Shown piece by piece: positions 22,141 to 32,165 of a DNA stretch of 64,000 nucleotides. The notes beneath the pieces were generated by a model that saw nothing but the letters and a program-made list of their open reading frames with translations, made no database searches and was not told where the DNA came from. The position numbers and the translations under genes were made by a program. The stretch's first letter is position 1. Each line of letters starts with the position of its first letter. Origin of the DNA: Cladorhizidae sp. MBARI D1340-BT2 (Eukaryota > Porifera > Demospongiae > Poecilosclerida > Cladorhizidae). The stretch covers positions 1,981,725-2,045,724 of the forward strand of contig JAQNBH010000005.1 in the NCBI GenBank assembly GCA_028752905.1, in the 5' to 3' direction.

Positions 22141-22915
22141 ACAATGGATCCTGTGTAACCACCTGTGTAGCTAATTATCTAATATTACCAGTGCAGCTAA
22201 AATCACTAATATCACAAGTATAATTACTATTACCAGTGTAATTAATATCACCAGTGTGGCTAATATCACCAGTGTAATTACTATTAACAGTGTAATCAGT
22301 ATAATTACTATCAACATATCACCAGTGTGGCTAATATCATTGTGTATTTAGTATCACCAGTGTAATTACTATCAACAGTGTTATTAATATCACCAGTGTT
22401 TCTAATATCAGTGTGCATTTATCACCAGTGTAATTACTATCAACAGTGTAATTAATATCACCAGTGTTTCTAATATCACCAGTGTATTTAATTAATTACT
22501 ATCAACAATATCACCAGTATATCTAATATCACTAGTGTACTTAATATCACCAGTGTAATTAATATCACTAGTGTAATTAATTAATATCACCAGTGCAATT
22601 AATATCACCAGTGTATCTCATATAACCAGTGTATCTAATATCACCAGTGTAATTAATATCACCACTGTAATTAATATCACCAGTGTATCTAATATTACCA
22701 GTGTATCTAATGTCACACGTAAAATTAATATCACCAGTATATCTAATATCACCAGTGTAATTAATATCACCAATGTATGTAATATCACCAGTGTAATTAA
22801 TATCACTAGTGTATTGTATCTATTATTATCAGTATAATTAATATTACCAGTGTATCTAATATCACTAATGTCACCAGTGTATCTAATATCACCAGTATAA
22901 TTAATATCAACCATT
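22140..22915. repeat. Degenerate minisatellite, about 18-bp unit
   Basis: Many loosely matched copies of aatatcaccagtgtaatt or ctaatatcaccagtgtat. Divergence between copies is higher than in the other arrays, so this one is probably older. Confidence 0.88.
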
Positions 22916-22937
22916 CATTTAGAAATTTGTCCAAGGG

Positions 22938-23006
22938 TTGGGGGGGGGGGAGGGGGCAACTGGAGGAATCTGGATATTAAGGGGGGGGGGGGGGGGGGGG
23001 GGGGGA
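22938..23006. repeat. Poly-G tracts
   Basis: A run of about 25 G residues (22981-23005), preceded by a shorter G-rich block near 22940, splits the degenerate ATCACCAGTG array into two parts. Length here is prone to sequencing error. Confidence 0.85.
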
Positions 23007-23109
23007 GGGCATGATGGTTAAAGATGTGACAAAGTTTCTAATGAATTTTAATAATACAATTTCCAATGGGGGGGCAAAAAGGTTCCCTCGCCCCACCTAA
23101 ATGAAACCC

Positions 23110-23492
23110 TGCGATCTAATATCACCATCACCAGTGTATCCAATATCACCAGTGTATCCAATATCACCAGTGTAATATATCACTAATCTATGTAATATCT
23201 CACCAGTGTAATTAATATCACCAGTGTATCTAATGTAACAAGTATAATTAATATCACCAGTGTATCTAATATCATTAGTGTATCCAATATGACCTGTGTA
23301 ATTAATTTCACCAGTTATCTAATATCACCAGTATAATTAATATCACCAGTGTATCCAATATCACCAGTGTAATATATTACTAATCTAGGTAATATCTCAC
23401 CAGTGTAAATAATATCACCAGTGTATCTAATGTAACAAGTATAATTAATATCACCAGTGTATCTAATATTATTAATGTATCTTATATCACCA
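23110..23492. repeat. Degenerate minisatellite, about 18-bp unit (continuation)
   Basis: This is the same unit family as 22140-22915 (aatatcaccagtgtatc). An internal longer segment repeats: the stretch around 23150-23240 recurs around 23345-23430 with few changes, a second-order duplication of about 190 bp. Confidence 0.85.
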
Positions 23493-24660
23493 AAAACAGA
23501 TTATGCAAGGGAGGGTCTCCTTGTCAAGGATGTCTTGCAGTGCAGGGGGTCAGGGGGGCATTCATGAATAGGGAGCAGGATCTGATGTGGGATGCACCAA
23601 CACAGAGCTATATGGCCACTCTCATCGTTTGCTCGCGAGCCAATGAGACCGTATGTTGCAAATCGGTAAAGCATCCGGTGCATGAGACTTATTTTCCCTG
23701 ATGCAAAGGATAAGTTGGCAACAGTGGAATCCTTAGAAGAAAGATATCTTATCCCTTTGCCAGTCTCGCCAGGATGGTGGATGAACCACATGAGGGACAG
23801 CTACCTCTTGATAGATATGAGTTTAAAAAACACTTTGCCAGTCCCGCCATGATGGTGGTTGAACCACCTCATCAGCCTCATGCTGGTTACGGGTGTGTTT
23901 ATGGTATCGAGTCCACCAAGCCCAGATAGATACTCCCACTAACCAGACATTTCTCTCTCGCTTTCTTTCTCAGTGTGAGTGTCTGTCCGGCCTCTACACA
24001 TTCAAAAATTGCCGGAACAGACTCCACCAACTATATAGTTCTGAATCAGCATGACCAGGAACTGGTTTTAGGCGAATTTGTTTTGATTTTCAAACAAAAA
24101 TGACTCAAAGCTCCTGGAAGCCATCATCGCCATGGTCGACCGTTTGTTTACGAATATATCTACGCATGTGTTTTTCATATTCCCAATGATACTTCACAAA
24201 TTACGCACAGGACAATATTACCAACGAACTACAAATTAGAGCTCAAGCAGTTTACAAGGGTATGTCAAAATTTACAGGAAGTGAAGTTGTCAATGGCTGC
24301 GCTAAAGTGAGGCTCCCTATAGCCCTGCTGCACACCTTATTTAATTCGACAATGATTGATATGATCAACAAAAAGGGTATGTTCCTTCCTGCACCTTGAG
24401 TGAGGGTACCTCTGCTAATTTTAACATATGAGAGAGAACAGACTGCATAGACGAGTCAACAAATCCCTTCTATCACGTAAAAGGTTATGTATATACATAT
24501 ATATATCCTTACGTATTCTGAGAAGGGAGATATGTAGTACCATTCCATCACTGTATTGCTGCTCCACTTGGAAGTCTCATTCACAAATGTGTGACCATAA
24601 TCTGTAGACCTGCACATTTCATTTAACTATTAGAACTGCATACTCGTGTCAGGGAGGGGA
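23493..24660. other. Unique stretch, no supported gene
   Basis: The 96-codon minus-strand open frame at 23501-23791 has ordinary composition but no recognised family and no clear splice sites. A short duplicated phrase (ttgccagtc...gccatgatggtgg against ttgccagtc...gccaggatggtgg) occurs at about 23757 and 23834. The missing VPS10 propeller exon should lie between 9370 and 24667, but I could not find it here. Confidence 0.4.
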
Positions 24661-24667
24661 AGCTTAC

Positions 24668-24841
24668 CGCCATAACCAGCTCTCGGTTGAGAGAGTGCCA
24701 ACACCTCTATTTCTTGTCAGGATGAAGAGATACTGTGAAGGATGGCCTGTCCAGTGAACAAGAGCTAAAACGTGTCTGTCCCCTGTCAGAGCTGCAGTGT
24801 GGCCAATGGAGTCGTCAGGACCCACGTCACGGGTAAACAAC
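24668..24841 (-). CDS. VPS10-domain receptor, exon 2
   Basis: This 174-bp minus-strand exon has acceptor ctattgcacag and donor tatggcg|gtaagc. It enters with one base completing a lysine codon and leaves two bases into an arginine codon. It encodes about 57 residues, including LFTRDVGPDDSIGHTAAL, HVLALVHWTGHPSQYLFIL and TRNRG. In SORL1 the equivalent first propeller strands read [20 protein letters not shown]. The match of HW.G plus a hydrophobic strand at the same distance from the signal peptide supports the assignment. Confidence 0.82.
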
Positions 24842-24958
24842 CTGTGCAATAGTCGCAGCCAGTCAGACACCAATCAATTACAGACACCAAGCAGGCCGTT
24901 CGGTCAAGCTTCTCCATTATGCATTCTATGCTGTAGATAGAGCAGCTGGTTTACTTAC

Positions 24959-25125
24959 TTCTTCCAGTCTTCATGGCTTTCTGACGCAGCAAATGTATCT
25001 TGGTCGAGCGATATCACTCGAGGACTGTCCAGACTCTGCTTCTCGCTTGGAGGTCCCATTATCACACCGCCAGCTCCTGCAAACACTACGACCACCAAAA
25101 TGCACACTGTTGCTACGGGTGTCAT
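24959..25125 (-). CDS. VPS10-domain sorting receptor (SORL1/sortilin-like), exon 1 with signal peptide
   Basis: The receptor family carries ligands between Golgi, endosome and lysosome; the lumenal VPS10 domain is a ten-bladed propeller. The first ATG on the minus strand (25125) starts [20 protein letters not shown], a clear secretory signal peptide, followed by an acidic pro-region ending SESHEDWKK. The donor is tggaagaa|gtaagt, in phase with exon 2. An in-frame upstream GTG is not needed. Five exons are seen (24959-25125, 24668-24841, 9184-9369, 8876-9011, 7973-8205). At least one between the second and third is missing from my reading, and the 3' half was not found. Which paralogue it is cannot be decided: the propeller segments read closest to SORL1, but the diagnostic EGF, LDLR-A and fibronectin modules are not in view. 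The start codon lies 102 bp from that of FNTA. Confidence 0.82.
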
Positions 25126-25227
25126 ACTCGTCTTCAACCTAAGCACCGCACTCTCCTCAGAGAAAAGAAAGTGCTAAAATCCACACTAGTGATTGAATAC
25201 GCTTTACCACTAGGTCACGTGATAGCG
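25126..25227. promoter_or_regulatory. Bidirectional promoter between the VPS10 receptor and FNTA, with an E-box/CLEAR-like site
   Basis: Only 102 bp separate the divergent start codons. Within it, at 25214-25223, is gtcacgtgat, a CACGTG E-box whose left flank matches the CLEAR consensus GTCACGTGAC bound by MiT/TFE factors on lysosomal genes. It sits 5 bp upstream of the FNTA ATG, so it is probably in its 5' UTR or core promoter. No TATA box is evident. Shared control of both genes is an inference. Confidence 0.6.
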
Positions 25228-25396
25228 ATGTCGGATTCTGGTAACAGTGATGGTAGTGACCGGGAGTCTTCTTCTCCTGCGCCTTCTCCTGTGCCTTACG
25301 TGTTCTACAGGGACAGGCCTGAGTGGGAAGATGTGGAGCCAGTGCCCCAGGATGATGGTTCTAATCCTGTAGTCTCCATAGCTTACTCAGACAAAT
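25228..25396 (+). CDS. FNTA: Protein farnesyl/geranylgeranyltransferase type-1 subunit alpha, exon 1
   Basis: FNTA is the non-catalytic but essential subunit shared by farnesyltransferase and geranylgeranyltransferase I, which attach isoprenoids to CaaX-box proteins in the cytosol. Exon 1 encodes 56 residues: a Ser/Gly/Asp-rich and proline-containing tail, then [20 protein letters not shown] and [11 protein letters not shown], which matches the start of the folded domain in animal FNTA. The ATG at 25228 is the first in good position after the shared promoter. The donor is gacaaat|gtaagt. The gene spans at least 36.8 kb here (exons 25228-25396, 25486-25600, 26319-26423, 43690-43816, 61903-62048), giving 221 residues against about 380 in human. 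The fifth prenyltransferase repeat and the C-terminus lie to the right of the window. Confidence 0.95.
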
Positions 25397-25485
25397 GTAA
25401 GTCAAGTCTGGAGTGATAGGTGATAACTGCCACTGAGGAAGTGTTAGTATTCTGAATAACAGTGAGGATTTGACCTGGTTTGCAG

Positions 25486-25600
25486 TTTCTGATGTATATA
25501 ACTACATGCGGGCAATGTGGAAGGCAGATGAGAGGAGTGAGCGAGCATTCCTTCTCACAGAAGATGCCATTGAGTGCAATCCTGCTAATTACACAGTCTG
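25486..25600 (+). CDS. FNTA: FNTA exon 2 (residues about 57-95)
   Basis: The acceptor is ctggtttgcag and the donor agtctg|gtatgt; 115 bp, in phase at both ends. It encodes [20 protein letters not shown], then [19 protein letters not shown], the first prenyltransferase alpha repeat (pattern ...N.A.YT.W). The final tryptophan codon is split across the intron, as it also is after exon 3. Introns 1 and 2 are short (89 and 718 bp), in contrast to introns 3 and 4. Confidence 0.95.
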
Positions 25601-25783
25601 GTATGTGTTGTAGTTTTTATGAATGATATTAGTTATGCAATGAATCATGCTGTGGTGCTCACTAGTGAAGTCTGAGAAGTACACTACCTGATCGCATGCA
25701 TTAACTTATATAAATGTCCACATGCTGCACATAATTTACGTATCCATAGAGACCAGTAATTTGATGTACAGTTGATCCTGCAA

Positions 25784-26030
25784 AACTAGACCCCCTTCTG
25801 GTCTCATTAACTCAAGCCCTACAGCACTTGTTCATTGCACTTATGCAGCAATCAGCTTTTCAAATTCAAACAGGGTTGCCCCTCCCCCCCCCCCCCCCCC
25901 CCACCCCTAGAGTTTGGACATGCTTGGAGGGTCTTCTGTACATGTCCACAGAGTAGACATAATTGGTGTCATTTGCTCAATGTTTGCTCAATGTTATGCA
26001 CACAATTTAATATCTTCTCAACAAATTCTT
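25784..26030. other. Intron 2 segment with a poly-C tract
   Basis: A C-rich run lies at about 25879-25905. The rest of FNTA intron 2 before the MITE shows nothing else. Confidence 0.6.
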
Positions 26031-26232
26031 AGTTGACATAACGAAATTACAATGACCTTCTCAACTTGAAATTTATTCTTTCAGCATTTTGACGAGATGC
26101 TCTAGCCTTCATCAGGAATAATGAGATGCTAAGACTAGCACGAGTTGTATCTCCTAATTCCTGATGAAGGCTAGAGCATCTAGTCGAAACGTCGAGACAA
26201 GTTGATCATTGAGAAGGTCATTGTAATACACA
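26030..26232. mobile_element. Short foldback MITE (family 2) in FNTA intron 2
   Basis: Two arms form a hairpin. The left has aaattacaatgaccttctca, tcagcattttgacgagatgc and ccttcatcaggaa; the right is the complement, starting ttcctgatgaaggctagagc and ending gagaaggtcattgtaat. One-arm relatives lie at 20400-20540 and about 58290-58350. Related palindromes with a gaaacgtc core are widespread in invertebrate genomes; that link is from memory. Confidence 0.8.
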
Positions 26233-26318
26233 CCCACAGAGCTGCACACATAATGTGATGTGCTTGCCCTCAGTAATTTGATGAAGCTATTCACAGTTGT
26301 GTGCATTCTTGTTGCTAG

Positions 26319-26423
26319 GCATTACCGTCGACAACTGCTACGCACTCTGGGGAAAGACTTACAGGAAGAAATGATATTTACAAGTAGGAAGATAATGAAA
26401 CAACCTAAGAATTACCAAGTTTG
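26319..26423 (+). CDS. FNTA: FNTA exon 3 (residues about 96-130)
   Basis: The acceptor is cttgttgctag and the donor aagtttg|gtgagt; 105 bp, phases matching exons 2 and 4. It encodes [18 protein letters not shown], then [17 protein letters not shown], the end of repeat 1 and the start of repeat 2. The PKNYQVW box is conserved. Its lysine (residue 125 here) corresponds to Lys164 of the mammalian protein, the alpha-subunit residue implicated in catalysis. It is followed by a 17.3-kb intron packed with arrays and a Gypsy element. Confidence 0.95.
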
Positions 26424-26639
26424 GTGAGTTGCATGCCAGGAGTGAGTTCTCCTCTAGTCAGTGCCAGGGAGATACTGTGTCCTAGTACGTAATTACAGGC
26501 ACTATTTTAATATGCAAGAACAGAATGTTTTTAAATCTAAAGAATAAACAACCGTATCGGAGTGATTTGTCAAAAACAAGACCCACGCAGACCACAACCA
26601 GTTAAGTGACTTTTAGCCTCACCAATATTCTTATACTGC

Positions 26640-27375
26640 TCTCTACCTGGCTGTATATGATATATGATGATACAGGTTTAACTACCTGGCTGTATATGAT
26701 GATACAGGTTTATCTACCTGGCTGTATATGAGGATACAGGTTTATCTACCTGGCTGTATATGATGATACAGGTTTATCTACCTGGTTATATATGATGATA
26801 CAGGTTTAACTACCTGGCTTTATATGATGATACAGATTTATCTACCTGGCTGTATATGATGATACAAATTTAACTACCTGGCTGTATATGATGATACAGG
26901 TTTAACTACCTGGATGATACAGGTTTATCTACCTGGCTGTATATGAGGATACAGGTTTATCTACCTGGCTGTATATGATGATACAGGTTTATCTACCTGG
27001 TTATATATGATGATACAGGTTTAACTACATGTACCTGGCTTTATATGATACAGATTTATCTACCTGGCTGTATATGATGATACAAGTTTAACTACCTGGC
27101 TGTATATGATGATACAGGGTTTATCTACCTGGCTGTATATGATGATACAGGTTTATCTACCTGGTTGTATATGATAATACAGGTTTAACTACCTGGCTAT
27201 ATATGATGATACAGTTTCGTCTCCCTGGCTATATCAGGTTTTATCCCCCTGGCTATATATATATAATAATATATATGATGATACAGGTTTATCTACCTGG
27301 CTGTATATGATGATACAGGTTAATCTACGTCTGACTGTATAATTATGATGATACAGGTTTATCTACCTGGTTGTG
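26640..27375. repeat. Minisatellite, 32-bp unit
   Basis: About 21 copies of ctacctggctgtatatgatg then atacaggtttat, with tta/gta and tatc/taac variants. A block of about 270 bp (26690-26960 against 26930-27200) appears duplicated. It lies in FNTA intron 3. Confidence 0.92.
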
Positions 27376-27600
27376 GTAGGGTGCAGTCCTGTATTCTTTC
27401 TTTTTGGGGAGGTCAGCCCAAATATAAATATAAATATAGTTTTAAGACCTTTTTGTTCCAGTTTCTGTTTTGTTTCTCTATATTATAATTATTATGTTAT
27501 ATTATATTATATTATAATTATTATAATGTATTATTATATTATATTATAATTATTATATTATATTATATATTATAATTGAGTAGTTGATGATGAGGTGCTC
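27376..27600. other. AT-rich microsatellite stretch
   Basis: TATTATA and ATTATATT tandem runs fill about 27480-27580. Nothing coding is seen. Confidence 0.75.
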
Positions 27601-27604
27601 TAGT

Positions 27605-29478
27605 CCAGCAATATCTACCAGCCAAGACTGCAGTGATGATAGCAGTGCTGTACTGCTGCTACCAGCAGAATGACTCAGAAGGTCCCGTTCACTGCAAGTC
27701 TTGGCTGGTATACCAGCTACACCACCTGCTATCACCACTGCAAGTCTTGGCTGGTAGCAGCCAGTGCAGCACCTGCTATCACCACTGCAAGTCTTGGCTG
27801 GTAGCAGCCAGTGCAGCACCTGCTATCACCACTGCAAGTCTTGGCTGGTAGCAGCCAGTGCAGCACCTGCTATCACCACTGCAAGTCTTGGCTGGTAGCA
27901 GCCAGTGCAGCACCTGCTATCACCACTGCAAGTCTTGGCTGGTAGCAGCCAGTGCAGTACCTGCTATCACCACTGCAAGTCTTGGCTGGTAGCAGCCAGT
28001 GCAGCACCTGCTATCACCACTGCAAGTCTTGGCTGGTAGCAGCCAGTGCAGCACCTGCCATCACCACTGCAAGTCTTGGCTGGTAGCAGCCAGTGCAGCA
28101 CCTGCTATCACCACTGCAAGTCTTGGCTGGTAGCAGCCAGTGCAGCACCTGCTATCACCACTGCAAGTCTTGGCTGGTAGCAGCCAGTGCAGCACCTGTC
28201 ATCACCACTGCAAGTCTTGGCTGGTAGCAGCCAGTGCAGCACCTGCTATCACCACTGCAAGTCTTGGCTGGTAGCAGCCAGTGCAGCACCTGCTATCACC
28301 ACTGCAAGTCTTGGCTGGTAGCAGCCAGTGCAGCACCTGCTATCACCACTGCAAGTCTTGGCTGGTAGCAGCCAGTGCAGCACCTGCTATCACCACTTCA
28401 AGTCTTGGCTGGTAGCAGCCAGTGCAGCACCTGCTATCACCACTGCAAGTCTTGACTGGTAGCAGCACCTGCTATCACCACTGCAAGTCATCTTGGCTGG
28501 TAGCAGCCAGTGCAGCACCTGCTATCACCACTGCAAGTCTTGGCTGGTAGCAGCCAGTGCAGCACCTGTCATCACCACTGCAAGTCTTGGCTGGTAGCAG
28601 CCAGTGCAGCACCTGCTATCACCACTGCAAGTCTTGGCTGGTAGCAGCCAGTGCAGCACCTGTCATCACCACTGCAAGTCTTGGCTGGTAGCAGCCAGTG
28701 CAGCACCTGCTATCACCACTGCAAGTCTTGGCTGGTAGCAGCCAGTACAGCACCTGCTATCACCAGTGCAAGTCTTGGCTGGTAGCAGCCAGTGCAGCAC
28801 CTGCTATCACCAGTGCAAGTCTTGGCTGGTAGCAGCCAGTGCAGCACCTGCTATCACCACTGCAAGTCTTGGCTGGTAGCAGCCAGTGCAGCACCTGCTA
28901 TCACCACTGCAAGTCTTGGCTGGTAGCAGCCAGTGCAGCACCTGCTATCACCACTGCAAGTCTTGGCTGGTAGCAGCCAGTGCAGCACCTTCTATCACCA
29001 CTGCAAGTCTTGGCTGGTAGCAGCCAGTGCAGCACCTGCTATCACCACTGCAAGTCTTGGCTGGTAGCAGCCAGTGCAGCACCTGCTATCACCACTGCAA
29101 GTCTTGGCTGGTAGCAGCCAGTGCAGCACCTGCTATCACCACTGCAAGTCTTGGCTGGTAGCAGCCAGTGCAGCACCTGCTATCACCACTGCAAGTCTTG
29201 GCTGGTAGCAGCCAGTGCAGCACCTGATATCACCAGTGCAAGTCTTGGCTGGTAGCAGCCAGTGCAGCACCTGTCATCACCACTGCAAGTCTTGGCTGGT
29301 AGCAGCCAGTGCAGCACCTGCCATCACCACTGCAAGTCTTGGCTGGTAGCAGCCAGTGCAGCACCTGCCATCACCACTGCAAGTCTTGGCTGGTAGCAGC
29401 CAGTGCAGCACCTGCTATCACCACTGCAAGTCTTGGCTGGTAGCAGCCAGTGCAGCACCTGCTATCACCAGTGAGACA
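27605..29478. repeat. Minisatellite, 47-bp unit, with one inverted unit at its left end
   Basis: About 38 nearly identical direct copies of ctgctatcaccactgcaagt, cttggctggtagcag and ccagtgcagcac. At the left edge (about 27614-27662) is a single unit in the opposite orientation (ctaccagccaagactgcag...), so the array can form a hairpin there. Variants such as ctgtcatcacc recur at scattered positions. Confidence 0.95.
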
Positions 29479-30027
29479 GCTAAACTGCACAATGAAGACG
29501 TAGAGATATTACCTTCGCATCTAACGAAGCTGACCAGGAAGGAATGGTAGAGAATGAAGAGTCACACCAACAAAGGTGTTGTCACCTGATGGGGATCTGG
29601 TGATCTACTACACGCTAGTACTGCAGGCTAGCGAGCTAAAATAATAGAGCACGCACTCAAGTAGTATGTACAGCTACTCATGAAATTATTATTGGAAGGT
29701 TGCATGTTCCTATCAAGGACATCAGTATTTATTGGTGAGTCAAGTGAGCCCTCTTGGAGGAGTTAGGTGGAAGAGTCTACTTTCTACTTGTCACACATGG
29801 CATATGTGTCTATGACTGTACGTTAGTGGAATTACCTTGTGTTGTCGAAGCATGTATTGTTATCAATCACATCAACGTTATTGTCAAGCACAACACCAAC
29901 TCTGGCATGTAAAAGAGCTTATTTAAACCTGTTGATGTCTCATATGTATCGATGTATAAACAGTAGGTTTACTGGTATAGAATGTGAACAGGTCATCTGC
30001 CATCTTAATTTAAATAAGTCCTTACAG
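29479..30027. other. Unique stretch with possible coding fragment
   Basis: The plus-strand frame from the array edge (29475-29550) reads ETAKLHNEDVEILPSHLTKL then TRKEW and a stop. It looks like protein but has no recognised family. It may belong with the open pieces at 30028-30164 and 30750-31105 to a gene nested in FNTA intron 3. This is speculative. Confidence 0.25.
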
Positions 30028-30164
30028 TGGAAACGTTCAAGAGAAAGATTGAGAAAATGGCAGCAGATTTGAAGATAGAGGAAAGAAAACAGGCCTTACA
30101 GGAAAGTGAGAATGGGCTAATGGGAAATAGCGGACAGGAAAGGGTGCTGGGAGTTTCAGTCTGA
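30028..30164 (+). CDS. Candidate terminal exon of an unrecognised nested gene
   Basis: It follows an acceptor-like aagtccttacag and is open in one frame. From an internal ATG at 30057 it reads MAADLKIEERKQALQESENG then LMGNSGQERVLGVSV, a charged helical peptide of 35 codons with a stop at 30162. The last codons (gagtttcagtctgac) form the first unit of the array that begins here. It is on the same strand as FNTA but cannot be an FNTA exon, because FNTA residues on both sides are already accounted for. It could be a fragment of a mobile element. Confidence 0.25.
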
Positions 30165-30750
30165 CATAGCTACTCACTCATCAACATGCTCTAGCTATGG
30201 ATGTGGAGTTTCAGTCTGACATAGCTACTTACTCATCAACATGCTCTAGCTATGGACGTGGAGTTTCAGTCTGACATAGCTACTCACTCATCAACATGCT
30301 CTAGCTATGGAGGTAGAGTTTCAGTCTGACATAGCTACTCACTCATCAACATGCTCTAGCTATGGAGGTAGAGTTTCAGTCTGACATAGCTACTCACTCA
30401 TCAACATGCTCTAGCTATGGAGGTGGAGTTTCAGTCTGACATAGCTACTCACTCATCAACATGCTCTAGCTATGGACGTGGAGTTTCAGTCTGACATAGC
30501 TACTCACTCATCAACATGCTCTAGCTATGGAGGTGGAGTTTCAGTCTGACATAGCTACTCACTCATCAACATGCTCTAGCTATGGAGGTGGAGTTTCAGT
30601 CTGACATAGCTACTCACTCATCAACATGCTCTAGCTATGGAGGTGGAGTTTCAGTCTGACATAGCTACTCACTCATCAACATGCTCTAGCTATGGACGTG
30701 GAGTTTCAGTCTGACATAGCTACTCACTCATCAACATGCTCTAGCTATAG
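30146..30750. repeat. Minisatellite, 55-bp unit
   Basis: About 11 copies of gtggagtttcagtctgacat, agctactcactcatcaacat and gctctagctatggag. Variation is limited to gacgtgg, gaggtgg and gaggtag at the join. Confidence 0.95.
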
Positions 30751-31108
30751 AGGTGGGATACACCATTTTTGTCATGATGGTGCAGAAACTGTTATCAATT
30801 TTGGTAAGGTAAACACACACATACTGCCACTCTCTATGGACAGAGAGAACTGGCTATACGGTTGCCGCATAGAGGAAGGAGAGGAGAGATGTGCTATTGA
30901 CACTAAACAGTGTCAAGAGTGCAAACTCTCGGGCTTCTGCATAGTCTTCCCTGAGAATTTCTCAGTAAGCACTGCTGATGAGCTCACTCTTAGTGTAGTG
31001 TGCTTCCCCATCTTCAAGGGAAGTTTCTTCCGAGTGCTCTTAACAAAACTCTCAGGCCAACACTACCACATGCATATTTCTGTTTCAGAGTCTGCCATCC
31101 CATAATGT
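30750..31108 (+). CDS. Open frame of unknown nature after the 55-bp array
   Basis: The non-repeat part of a plus-strand frame is about 118 codons, ending with a stop at 31103. It includes GGIHHFCHDGAETVINFG, ENWLYGCRIEEGEERC, QCQECKLSGFCIVFPENFSV and FFRVLLTKLSGQHYHMHI. It has seven cysteines, four in a short C-x2-C / C-type cluster, but matches no family I know. The only in-frame start lies inside the array. It could be a mobile-element relic or a nested gene piece. Confidence 0.3.
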
Positions 31109-31680
31109 TGCAGGGCATCAACCTTCCAGTTCAGAGTCTGTAAAAACACATAAAGACAAACTGTTCTTGGCTAAAGCCAGTCACAATCCCAGCATTGCCA
31201 CATCATGATGGCATACAGATCAGTCCTGTATTAAGCTTCAGCCTCGCTAGGACTAGGACAATGGCTAGAGCAATGCAATCTGACCATGCTAGTAGCATTT
31301 CAAGTTTTGTTCCCATTGGGAATCTAAATAATTGCCTTTTCTCTCTCTCTTTCTCTCCATGCACCCTCACCACAATGCTTTGCATTCAGCACTGGAGGAC
31401 AGCAAGGCAGCAAGACAGAGGACTAGTTTGTAGTAGATGACTAATAAAGAAAGAAAGGAACCAAGACTGTATCCATGGACTGCAACCAGTTAGATGATGA
31501 GCCAACCATTTACAACAATATTGACTGCTTTTTACAGTATGTAGAATGACATGGTTTTTAATGGTAAACAGTCCATATAATGAGATTGATGTACATTATT
31601 TTAAATGGTAAAGGTTTGTCTAACAGGTTGTGATCTACATGGCTACAGTTTTTTTTTGACAAGGCAAACCATTATACATG
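31109..31680. other. Unique stretch, nothing recognised
   Basis: Neither strand shows an exon, RNA gene or repeat that I can support. Confidence 0.4.
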
Positions 31681-31925
31681 TATGTGTGTATATATACATA
31701 CCTTATATATATATACATATATATGTATGTATATATATGTGTGTATATTATACATATATACATACCTACATATATAGCACTATATATATATATATATATA
31801 TTATAAAATGTAAACACAGCTAAAACTTATTTTGGCAGCTTTGTATCATATTTATGTACCTATCTATCTATCTATCATCTATCTATCTATCTATCTACCT
31901 TTGTATCTACCTATCTACTTTTCCC
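31681..31925. repeat. AT-rich (TATA/TATG) and ATCT microsatellites
   Basis: A (TA)n/(TATG)n mixed tract at about 31674-31803 is followed by an (ATCT)n tract at 31860-31918. Tyrosine/isoleucine-rich open frames here are artefacts. Confidence 0.9.
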
Positions 31926-32165
31926 CACACATAACCTGTGTGCAACAGGTCCATTGTTTTATAGTTTCAATACCAGAAGACTCCAGTGGACTAATCAGTT
32001 TCTTATTCGGTAAAGCAACCGAAAGTCATTAAAGGATCATGCACGGAATATACACTCTTGAGCATGTGTAGTAGTAGCAAGTTTAGCTGAAGTAGCTGAC
32101 ACTTTCACTATAAGCAGTGATCAATTGATTTCCTCTGAAGCTTACTCTTGTGGCAATAGTTGACA
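31926..32165. other. Unique spacer
   Basis: No feature was recognised. Confidence 0.4.

Noticed and set aside
23501..23791. 96-codon minus-strand frame as the missing VPS10 exon
   Set aside because: The translation shows none of the propeller motifs, and I see no acceptor or donor that would join in phase.
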